IMG/VR virus record: IMGVR_UViG_3300044707_000482
Location: 1 to 63,053 of that record
DNA: 63,053 bases
Source of the DNA: a virus
Direction: 5' to 3' (one strand)
Shown in pieces: positions 1-5,263 of the stretch; positions within the stretch are counted from its first letter, which is position 1; each line of letters begins with the position of its first letter. The notes beneath the pieces are model-generated. The model was given only the letters and a program-made list of their open reading frames with translations. It was not told the origin of the DNA and made no database searches. Made by a program: the position numbers and the translations under genes.

Positions 1-343
1 CGGCACCACCCGCGGCGAGGCGACGTTTAACGACAGTGCGTACAACAACGGCGGCACCATCACCGGCGATGCGACATTCAACGACGAGTCGTTTAACAGC
101 AGCACTGTCGAAGGTGACGCGACGTTCAACGGCAGTGCGTCCAACGGCGGCACTGTCGAAGGTGACGCGACGTTCAACGGCAGTGCGTACAACTACGACG
201 GTCTTGTTACCGGCAACGCGACGTTTAATGGCAGTTCGATCAACTTCAGCACCGTTGTTGGCACGGCCACCTTCACTGGCTCGGCCTGCAACAGTGCCGG
301 CACGGCTGGCACGTTCGTCCCCAACCCACCGCCGTCCTGCTAA
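1..343 (+). CDS. 3' part of fibre-like ATFN-repeat protein (5' cut by window edge)
   Basis: This is the carboxy-terminal part of the gene that is complete at 60482-61276. It starts inside the tandem repeat and ends with a Pro-rich tail and a TAA at 341-343. The visible repeats follow the pattern G-(N/D/E)-ATFN-x-S-x-N, with a period of 16-17 residues, which suggests a beta-solenoid. The start is missing only because the window opens within the gene; see the full copy for the description. Confidence 0.9.
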   Translation, partial: GTTRGEATFNDSAYNNGGTITGDATFNDESFNSSTVEGDATFNGSASNGGTVEGDATFNGSAYNYDGLVTGNATFNGSSINFSTVVGTATFTGSACNSAGTAGTFVPNPPPSC

Positions 344-357
344 TAGGAGATATCGCA

Positions 358-663
358 ATGCAACTTCCGCAGCCCGTTACGATCCAGCCGCCGACCTACA
401 CTCGCAGCAATGGCGAGGTGCGAGTCCAAAAGCCCGTTACGCTATCGGAACTGGACATCACCATCATTGACAACGCGAAGCGGAAGTCCTGCGTGGCGAG
501 GCTTCGTCCTTGCCCTTACCCGCTCACCTTGTGGGAGAAGGCCGCATACGACGCGGCAGGCGACTACACGCAGTCGCAGGTGGAGGCGAGAGTGCTGGAG
601 GCTCTTGGGCCTGACGTTAAGGCCGGGCTGGAGGCGTTGTTTGCGCCTCCGGCGCGGCGTTAG
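358..663 (+). CDS. Conserved hypothetical phage protein, 101 aa
   Basis: The ATG follows a good ribosome-binding site (TAGGAGA) 14 bases after the stop of the fibre-like gene, so the two are probably one transcript. The product is soluble, with no membrane segment. Its N-terminal half is rich in Pro and Thr (QPVTIQPPTY), and its C-terminal half looks helical and ends in an Arg-rich tail. I do not recognise the family. Its place right after a fibre-like gene fits an accessory virion or chaperone role, but that is only context. Confidence 0.75.
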   Translation: MQLPQPVTIQPPTYTRSNGEVRVQKPVTLSELDITIIDNAKRKSCVARLRPCPYPLTLWEKAAYDAAGDYTQSQVEARVLEALGPDVKAGLEALFAPPARR

Positions 664-724
664 ACGCACTAATCTTGCGACGGAACTATCAAGCGATCCT
701 TGATGGTTGCCGACCAAACAGGCG

Positions 725-752
725 TAGACTCGCTGGACGGCGGGCGTAGACT
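725..752 (+). promoter_or_regulatory. Promoter TAGACT-N16-TAGACT ahead of tRNA-like RNA
   Basis: TAGACT at 725-730 and TAGACT at 747-752 are separated by 16 bases, inside the larger repeat GGCGTAGACTCG. Each hexamer matches the sigma-70 -35 (TTGACA) and -10 (TATAAT) at four of six positions. The expected start, about 7 bases downstream, falls at 759-760, exactly the first base of the tRNA-like RNA. The same arrangement occurs at 913-940 and 1538-1565. Confidence 0.65.
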
Positions 753-759
753 AGGCGGC

Positions 760-884
760 GTGCTAGTGGCTGAGTGGTCTAAGGCTGAACTATCGGGTAA
801 CGCCGAGTCGTCGCTAGTCTCTGGAACCGTGCCCGCGACGGGGCTATACGGCCAGTGCCGCCCGTTCAAATCGGGTCTAGCACA
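760..884 (+). tRNA. tRNA-like RNA (class II type ends, non-canonical core)
   Basis: A perfect 7-bp acceptor stem pairs 760-766 (GTGCTAG) with 877-883 (CTAGCAC). It is followed by an unpaired A and no encoded CCA. A D-arm like that of Ser/Leu tRNAs follows (GGCTGAGTGGTCTAAGGC, 768-785). A normal T-arm is at 860-876 (stem GCCCG/CGGGT, loop TTCAAAT). The middle is abnormal: about 74 nt lie where an anticodon arm and variable arm should be, and I find no standard 5-bp/7-nt anticodon arm. A strong hairpin is possible at 827-851. It could be an intron-bearing, degenerate or mimic tRNA. Transcription probably starts at its first base. Confidence 0.5.
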
Positions 885-912
885 ATGTCTGTAGAGGCGG
901 CCGAAACAGGCG

Positions 913-940
913 TAGACTCGTTTGGCTAGGTCGATAGGAT
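913..940 (+). promoter_or_regulatory. Promoter TAGACT-N16-TAGGAT before DUF551 gene
   Basis: TAGACT at 913-918, a 16-base spacer, and TAGGAT at 935-940. The upstream context AGGCGTAGACTCG matches the other two sites. The predicted start is at about 947-948, on the ATG at 948, so the message would be leaderless. This promoter decides against the ATG at 939, which overlaps the -10 box. Confidence 0.6.
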
Positions 941-947
941 GGCGGGC

Positions 948-1193
948 ATGGCGAGCAAGTGGATCAGCGTTGAGAAGAGCCTGCCCAAGTGGGGCGAAAC
1001 GGTGATCGTCGCTCACCGCAGATACAGTTGGTCAAACGCTAGGCACAAGTACAGCCGGCTCAAGAAACTCGGCGTTGTGGCAGCTACGTTTTGGGTGGAG
1101 GACGACAAAGGGCCGCACTTCAACAGTGGCGACGACAGGGTGGACGAGCCGGTGGCTTGGATGCCGCTGCCCGAGCCGCCGGAGGTGAAGTGA
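948..1193 (+). CDS. DUF551-family protein
   Basis: The protein opens with WISVEKSLPKWGETVIVAH and closes with VAWMPLPEPP, the two signatures of the DUF551 family common in phages and prophages; the biochemical role is unknown. I chose ATG 948 rather than 939 because the -10 box of the promoter overlaps 939 and no ribosome-binding site precedes either ATG. This makes it a leaderless candidate. The length of 81 residues is typical of the family. The stop overlaps the next start (ATGA at 1193), so the following gene is translationally coupled. Confidence 0.8.
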   Translation: MASKWISVEKSLPKWGETVIVAHRRYSWSNARHKYSRLKKLGVVAATFWVEDDKGPHFNSGDDRVDEPVAWMPLPEPPEVK

Positions 1194-1513
1194 TGACATA
1201 CCTAAACTATGACGATCACATCCGTGCGCAGGCTTCTCCTTGGGGCGGCGGCGTCGAAATCGGAGCGTGGCGGCGAATCACAGGCGGCCCCGTTGAGGTC
1301 GCTACCCTCCGTTGGGAGCCGATTGCCGACAACGCCGAGCGGCGGTCGCTGCTCACCATGCGGATGCAACAGGCTCAGGTGCTGATGGATGACCTGTGGA
1401 ATGCCGGGATTCGTCCGACAGAGGGAGCCGGGTCAGCCGGTGCCATGCGGGCGGCAGAGCATCACATTGCCGACCTGCGGCGAGTGGCGTTCAAGGCTCT
1501 TGGCATCGACTGA
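1193..1513 (+). CDS. Hypothetical protein, 106 aa
   Basis: The ATG overlaps the stop of the DUF551 gene. The central segment (LTMRMQQAQVLMDDLWNAGIRP) and C-terminal segment are predicted to be amphipathic helices, and there is no membrane segment. Many phages carry a similar small protein near DUF551 genes, but I cannot name the family. It ends 24 bases before the next promoter, so it closes a two-gene unit. Confidence 0.75.
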   Translation: MTYLNYDDHIRAQASPWGGGVEIGAWRRITGGPVEVATLRWEPIADNAERRSLLTMRMQQAQVLMDDLWNAGIRPTEGAGSAGAMRAAEHHIADLRRVAFKALGID

Positions 1514-1537
1514 CGCTAGAGGCGGCCGAAAGAGGCG

Positions 1538-1565
1538 TAGACTCGCTGGACGGCGGGCGTAGACT
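1538..1565 (+). promoter_or_regulatory. Promoter TAGACT-N16-TAGACT before 88-aa gene
   Basis: The boxes are at 1538-1543 and 1560-1565, with a 16-base spacer whose sequence is the same as at 725-752. The start is expected near 1572. A strong ribosome-binding site (AGGAGGTG, 1577-1584) then leads to ATG 1589. Confidence 0.65.
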
Positions 1566-1588
1566 GAGCGGCACCTAGGAGGTGACGC

Positions 1589-1855
1589 ATGAGCAAAGAG
1601 GATGACGACGCCCTGTGTGTTGCCCAGAACCGGCATATGGAGCATCCGCTGCGGACGGACAGAATCACGCTGGTTGTGAAGCATCGCGGCAAAGAACTGA
1701 AGTTTTGGCGGCACCTTCTTGGCCAAGCGTTCGACCGCTGCGAGGGTGTGTATTTGGCCGAAGGACAAGAAGACGGAGACGCACTTACTGCGGCGTACCT
1801 TGCTGGCGTTGAGGCTGGCAAAGAACTGGCGAAACAGCAAGAACCCAGCAAGTGA
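1589..1855 (+). CDS. Hypothetical protein, 88 aa
   Basis: A small charged protein with an acidic N-terminus (MSKEDDDALC) and a helical C-terminal half. It has its own promoter of the TAGACT class and an excellent ribosome-binding site, so it is probably made early or strongly. I recognise no domain. It is the last gene of the exactly duplicated block. Confidence 0.75.
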   Translation: MSKEDDDALCVAQNRHMEHPLRTDRITLVVKHRGKELKFWRHLLGQAFDRCEGVYLAEGQEDGDALTAAYLAGVEAGKELAKQQEPSK

Positions 1856-1864
1856 CGCTACAGG

Positions 1865-2119
1865 CGGAAAGTAACGCCCCAACCGTACGCGAGAAGCGAC
1901 GGAAAACGTGTCTTATGCGATATGATTGGGGCGTCAGAAAAAGTACCTAGCATTTCTTACCGATCAGCGATCCCGGCGGGCATCGATCTCACTGATAACG
2001 GGGTGACGAGAACCCGCCGGGATCGTTTTCTGGAAAATGGAAAATGCCTGACATAGCCACCCGCCTGCGTCAGACGCGGGCCAACATGATCGGCACCGAC
2101 GACGAGCAGCACTACTGGG
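1865..2119. repeat. Diverged continuation of the terminal repeat, left copy
   Basis: This matches 62798-63053 imperfectly: scattered substitutions and one single-base indel near 1865. One block of 94 bases (1953-2046) is identical in both copies. The pattern of one perfectly kept leader inside diverged flanks suggests selection on the leader. Confidence 0.85.
1874..2043 (+). ncRNA. Structured leader with two stem-loops
   Basis: First stem: ACGCCCCAA (1874-1882) pairs with TTGGGGCGT (1926-1934). Second stem: a perfect 13-bp helix of CGATCCCGGCGGG (1968-1980) with CCCGCCGGGATCG (2013-2025). It closes a 32-nt loop that can itself pair (CTCAC with GTG..GAG). A TTTTC tract follows, so the second stem may be an intrinsic terminator or attenuator. 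The next gene starts 18 bases later. The diverged copy at the window end keeps 1953-2046 unchanged. A cis-acting leader is the best reading; no known riboswitch class is recognised. Confidence 0.6.
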
Positions 2120-2469
2120 ATTGCTACGACGCGGCGGCCGCGATCGAACGCCTGCGGCTCACCGACGAGGAGCGGGAGGCGATCTCCAGGGTGTACGATT
2201 TGCTGTGCGACCGCTCCCGCGAGCTGCAAAGCGCCACGCGGCTTGACGAGGCTCGCCCGCTGATTCAGTGGGCGAAGACACTGCAAGGTCTGTGGGAGCG
2301 GCTTTCCGGTTCGGCGGCGATTTCCGGAGCCGGAAAATCGGCCCCAGCAGCGAACACACCGCTCACGCTCACCGACGCGGAGCGGGAGGCGATTGCGTAC
2401 TATATCGGCACGGGCGGCCCCGACACGGTGGACGCCACGCTGCGGACGATACTGGAGAGGACGAAGTGA
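2044..2469 (+). CDS. LTDEEREAI-motif protein, 141 aa
   Basis: Two copies of a short motif (LRLTDEEREAIS near residue 40 and LTLTDAEREAIAY near residue 105) sit in a largely helical, charged protein. The C-terminus (DTVDATLRTILERTK) resembles endings of small phage proteins with the same motif. The function is unknown. The upstream leader is the conserved stem-loop region. No strong Shine-Dalgarno is visible (GGAAAATGGAAA), so initiation may be controlled by the leader. A variant of the N-terminus is present at 62978. Confidence 0.75.
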   Translation: MPDIATRLRQTRANMIGTDDEQHYWDCYDAAAAIERLRLTDEEREAISRVYDLLCDRSRELQSATRLDEARPLIQWAKTLQGLWERLSGSAAISGAGKSAPAANTPLTLTDAEREAIAYYIGTGGPDTVDATLRTILERTK

Positions 2470-2786
2470 ACCACAACGAGCCGATAGCGTGGGCGGTACT
2501 GCTCGCGGACGGCGACCGCATCTACGATGTCTACGCCATCGAAGAGGAAGCCAAGGCGATTGACGCGGTTGTGACGGGCAATCACGGCGTCGTCCCGCTG
2601 TGCCGCTCGCTCACGCTCACCGACGCGGAGCGGGAGGCCATAGCGTACGGCGTGATGCTGTGTGAGGCGACGGCCGGCTGCGCTAACGAACGGGCTACCA
2701 TTGACGGGGCCAGCCGTGCGGCGGACGTTCTACGCGGGCTGCTGGAGCGGAACGGTGCAGTAGACGGCCGCGAAACGGTGCGCTAG
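2466..2786 (+). CDS. LTDAEREAI-motif protein, 106 aa
   Basis: It starts with GTG at 2466, overlapping the stop of the previous gene in a GTGA junction, a form of coupling used repeatedly in this genome. It carries the same LTLTDAEREAIAY motif as its neighbour. The DNA around 2364 and 2611 is nearly identical over about 30 bases, so the two genes share a duplicated module. The C-terminus (ADVLRGLLERNG) mirrors the neighbour's. The function is unknown. Confidence 0.75.
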   Translation: MNHNEPIAWAVLLADGDRIYDVYAIEEEAKAIDAVVTGNHGVVPLCRSLTLTDAEREAIAYGVMLCEATAGCANERATIDGASRAADVLRGLLERNGAVDGRETVR

Positions 2787-2803
2787 ATAAAGAGGCTTGA
2801 GAC

Positions 2804-3034
2804 ATGGGCGATACTGCCACACCACCCGAGCCTGCGATCCCGCCCGCGTGGCTGGCCCGACCCTACTGGGTCGATCCCGCTGGCGGCCACAGGTACGGAT
2901 TCCCCCGACTGTACGATCCCGCGACGGATGGCGATATGACCGAGTGGCTGATTGCGAATGGCTACCCGGAGTCGCTGGCGACGCAGGAGTTGGCGTGTAC
3001 GTTCACGGCCTGCACAGAAGATGGCGGGAAGTGA
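2804..3034 (+). CDS. Hypothetical protein, 76 aa
   Basis: A small Pro- and aromatic-rich protein. The ATG is preceded by GAGGCTTGAG. There is no membrane segment and no recognisable motif beyond a WVDPAGGHRYGFPRLYDPAT stretch that looks like a compact fold. It sits in the string of small rightward genes before the sigma factor. Confidence 0.65.
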   Translation: MGDTATPPEPAIPPAWLARPYWVDPAGGHRYGFPRLYDPATDGDMTEWLIANGYPESLATQELACTFTACTEDGGK

Positions 3035-3083
3035 CAGTTTGTGTGTCGCCCCCAATCCGTTTCCGCAACACATCACATCTGAT

Positions 3084-3293
3084 ATGTCTCCCGTAGCGAC
3101 GTTCTCTTTCAACCTGCCCGACGAGCAGGGCGACTACGACGCCGCACGGCTGGGCAGCCAGGCACTGCTCGCCCTGTGGGAGATCGACCAGAAGTGCCGC
3201 AGCTTGATGAAGCACGGCGACCCGACGCCAGAGACGCGGAAGCTCGCGGAGGAGATACGGGGGATGATCCCAGGGGAGATGCTCGAGGTGTAA
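3084..3293 (+). CDS. Hypothetical protein, 69 aa
   Basis: I chose ATG 3084 because the protein from there is compact and soluble, while the upstream part of the frame reads as a shadow of the previous gene. It is helical, with a motif RKLAEEIRGMIPGEMLEV seen in small phage proteins of unknown role. The ribosome-binding site is weak. It precedes the sigma-like gene. Confidence 0.65.
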   Translation: MSPVATFSFNLPDEQGDYDAARLGSQALLALWEIDQKCRSLMKHGDPTPETRKLAEEIRGMIPGEMLEV

Positions 3294-3333
3294 CTGCGTA
3301 TCGACAACGCCCTGTCGGTGGCACAGTGCATCA

Positions 3334-3855
3334 ATGCACCTCAGCCCCGAGCAGCAGCGTCTGGCAGAGCAAGCCATGGGCATTGTCCCAAAGGCGCTGG
3401 CAGCGTTTCGCTACCGATACCCATCTCTTCGCAAGCAGTACGCCCAGATCGACGCCCAGAGCGTGGCCTACCTAGCAATTTGCCGGGCTTCGGTAACGTA
3501 CGACGCCGCGAAGTCGCAGGTTACGACCTATTTCACCACTGCCATTCGCAACGCGATGCTCAAGGAGATCGACCGGAATCGCCGGGCGCGGTACGACTCT
3601 CCTGATCGGGTTCCGATGGAGATAGCGGAGGCCCTGGCGGTAGCGCCGAACAAGATCTCGGGCAGGCTCCAGGCGGCTGTTGCTCGCCTTCCTCCTAGGG
3701 CCAGGCGGCTGATTCACCTGCGATTCTTTCGCGGGCTAAGCCTCAGGGAGATAGGCGAGCAAGCAGGGCGTGATCCTAGGACAGTGAGGCGGCGGCTCGA
3801 CGACGCCTTGGAGCTTCTGCGAACTCTTTTGCAAAGCGAGCCTTTGCTGCCCTGA
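3334..3855 (+). CDS. Sigma-70 family RNA polymerase sigma factor
   Basis: 173 residues, the length of short alternative sigma factors. Residues about 35-85 look like region 2 (YLAICRASVTYDAAKSQVTT followed by NAMLKEIDR). Residues 118-166 form a region 4 helix-turn-helix (RARRLIHLRFFRGLSLREIG then RDPRTVRRRLDDAL). It should bind core RNA polymerase and redirect it to phage promoters; the TAGACT-N16-TAGRMT sites or the nine-copy leftward element are candidate targets (inference). Its 3' end overlaps the recombinase gene on the other strand by 80 bases. Confidence 0.85.
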   Translation: MHLSPEQQRLAEQAMGIVPKALAAFRYRYPSLRKQYAQIDAQSVAYLAICRASVTYDAAKSQVTTYFTTAIRNAMLKEIDRNRRARYDSPDRVPMEIAEALAVAPNKISGRLQAAVARLPPRARRLIHLRFFRGLSLREIGEQAGRDPRTVRRRLDDALELLRTLLQSEPLLP

Positions 3856-4522
3856 GTGCCCGAGTGATGCTGTTGATGTTCCAGCGGTAGCCGTTGGGCC
3901 TGCGCCACTTGTACACGTGGTGCGTGATGGCCTCCAGGCTGTAGCCATCACTGCGGAGAGACAGCATCTCGAGAACCTGCCGACGTTCCTCTTCGTCGGG
4001 CAGGTAGTAGGAGTCCTTGCCCTTGCCGAGCTTCTTCCAGCCGATGGGGGCGTGCTTATTGTGGGGCTTGCCAGCCTTCCGCTTGGCTTGCAGGCTGTCT
4101 CGCGTCCGCTCTCGGATGAACTCCAGTTCCAGTTCGGCAAAGGCCGTGAGGATCGTGAACACACACCGGCCGATGGGCGTGCTGGTGTCGAGGCCCATGT
4201 CGAGGGAGTTGAACGAGACGTCCTTGGCTTGGAGCAGCCGCATGGTCTGGGCTGCGTCCACGACGGAGCGGAAGGCCCGGTCGAGTTTGGCCCAGACGAT
4301 CTTGTCGCCGGGCTGGGCGAGTGCCCAGAGCTTGCGGCCCTCCTCGCGTTCGAACATGGGGCTGGAGCCGCTGGTGGCTGAGTCGTAGAGCCAGCCGCCA
4401 AAGGTGTAGCCCTCCGGCTGGAGGACTCGCTGCACGTACTCCTCACACTTGGCCCGTTGGTTGGCTTCGGTCAGGGTCTGTCGGCCGGTTGAGGCCCGGC
4501 CATAGGCGTAAACGATGGGCAT
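3776..4522 (-). CDS. Serine recombinase (resolvase/invertase family)
   Basis: 248 residues. The catalytic motif Y-x-R-x-S is at residues 7-11 (YGRAS). The resolvase core follows, with VWAKLDRAFRSVVDA and FAELELEFIRERTRDSL, matching the conserved DR..RS and ER..RT motifs. The C-terminal third should bind DNA. I chose the ATG at 4522 (MPIVYAYGRAS) because GAAAGGAGA precedes it. It is the last gene of the MoxR/VWA unit and converges on the sigma gene with an 80-base antisense overlap. Likely roles are integration, inversion or resolution of multimers. Confidence 0.93.
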   Translation of the reverse strand: MPIVYAYGRASTGRQTLTEANQRAKCEEYVQRVLQPEGYTFGGWLYDSATSGSSPMFEREEGRKLWALAQPGDKIVWAKLDRAFRSVVDAAQTMRLLQAKDVSFNSLDMGLDTSTPIGRCVFTILTAFAELELEFIRERTRDSLQAKRKAGKPHNKHAPIGWKKLGKGKDSYYLPDEEERRQVLEMLSLRSDGYSLEAITHHVYKWRRPNGYRWNINSITRALRAAKARFAKEFAEAPRRRRAAASLS

Positions 4523-4535
4523 TGGGTGTCTCCTT

Positions 4536-4742
4536 TCACGTGGGATACCAGTACCAGAACGCAACCATTCCAGCCCACACGGTCGGTGAGATGTACACCG
4601 ATGCGGTTGGGTCGCTCATGGTTGCCATGGCGAACAGCAGGACGCCGAGCCGGATGGCGTGTGCCGTCCAATCATCGTGCAATCCGAGCATGTCTCGCCA
4701 GCGTTCGCGAACCGTGAACCGTCCGATCTTGTAGTTCCACAT
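4536..4742 (-). CDS. Small membrane protein, 68 aa
   Basis: The start follows AAGGAGATTCGT, a strong ribosome-binding site. The N-terminal 28 residues are charged (WNYKIGRFTVRERWRDMLGL). Two hydrophobic segments follow (about residues 30-45 and 52-66), ending in the aromatic tail WYWYPT. A small inner-membrane protein is likely; the function is unknown. It lies 13 bases upstream of the recombinase in the same unit. Confidence 0.7.
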   Translation of the reverse strand: MWNYKIGRFTVRERWRDMLGLHDDWTAHAIRLGVLLFAMATMSDPTASVYISPTVWAGMVAFWYWYPT

Positions 4743-4752
4743 ACGAATCTCC

Positions 4753-5262
4753 TTAGTGTGATGGGCCTGGGATGTAGAGGGTGCCGTTGACCCATTCGCG
4801 GATGCCGACCAGGGCTTCCTTTGCGGACTTCCACTCCGTGCGGTGGGCGTAGGACTCGCCGTACTCGACTGCGACCACGTGGCAGTGGGCCAGCCCGTAG
4901 TCCCAGTCGATGCCGAGTGCGTCACGTGACGCCTTGTCGTGCATGCGAATCAGCACGTGCAGCATCCGGCTCGGCTGCTTGCTGGCGGGCGGCGTGCTGA
5001 CGGTGAGCAGCAGCCCGAGCCATCGGCCGTGAGCGGCATAGACCGACATCACCTTGCGCATTCCCTCTGAACTGCCGCCGAACCGCACGACCGCCGGAAG
5101 CCCGGTGCTTAGCCGCAGGTGGAGGGAGCGGTAGAACGCCCGCGCCTTGGCGCGGAACTTCGGGTACTTCTCCCAGTGCGGGTGCGAAACCCACTCCTTG
5201 AGCGTGCGGGCATCCTTGAACCTGCTCCAGTCCCATGCGGGCTTGGGTTTTCGCTTTGCCAT
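4753..5262 (-). CDS. Hypothetical protein, 169 aa
   Basis: The start is ATG 5262 after GGGAGGAGG; the frame is open further upstream, but that part overlaps the VWA gene. The N-terminus is Lys/Trp rich (MAKRKPKPAWDWSRF). The middle contains VVRFGGSSEGMRKVMSVYAA and the C-terminal half AHCHVVAVEYGESYAHRTEW. It is soluble. No family recognised. Its start lies just past the stop of the VWA-metallopeptidase, which suggests a related function. Confidence 0.7.
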   Translation of the reverse strand: MAKRKPKPAWDWSRFKDARTLKEWVSHPHWEKYPKFRAKARAFYRSLHLRLSTGLPAVVRFGGSSEGMRKVMSVYAAHGRWLGLLLTVSTPPASKQPSRMLHVLIRMHDKASRDALGIDWDYGLAHCHVVAVEYGESYAHRTEWKSAKEALVGIREWVNGTLYIPGPSH

Positions 5263-5263
5263 C

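Larger units (their letters stand above)
1..1864. repeat. Terminal direct repeat, left copy
   Basis: This block recurs at 60934-62797 with a constant offset of 60,933 bases. The proteins encoded in both copies are identical. The block carries the end of the repeat-rich fibre gene, the 101-aa gene, the tRNA-like RNA, the DUF551 gene, and the 106-aa and 88-aa genes. Past 1864 the two copies differ. A circular genome of about 60.9 kb assembled with some population variation explains this best. A true long terminal repeat is less likely because similarity continues, imperfectly, past the boundary. Confidence 0.95.

Noticed and set aside
760-884. tmRNA fragment
   Set aside because: The Ser/Leu-like D-arm and complete 7-bp acceptor argue for a tRNA-type molecule; no tag-coding frame or pseudoknots are visible.
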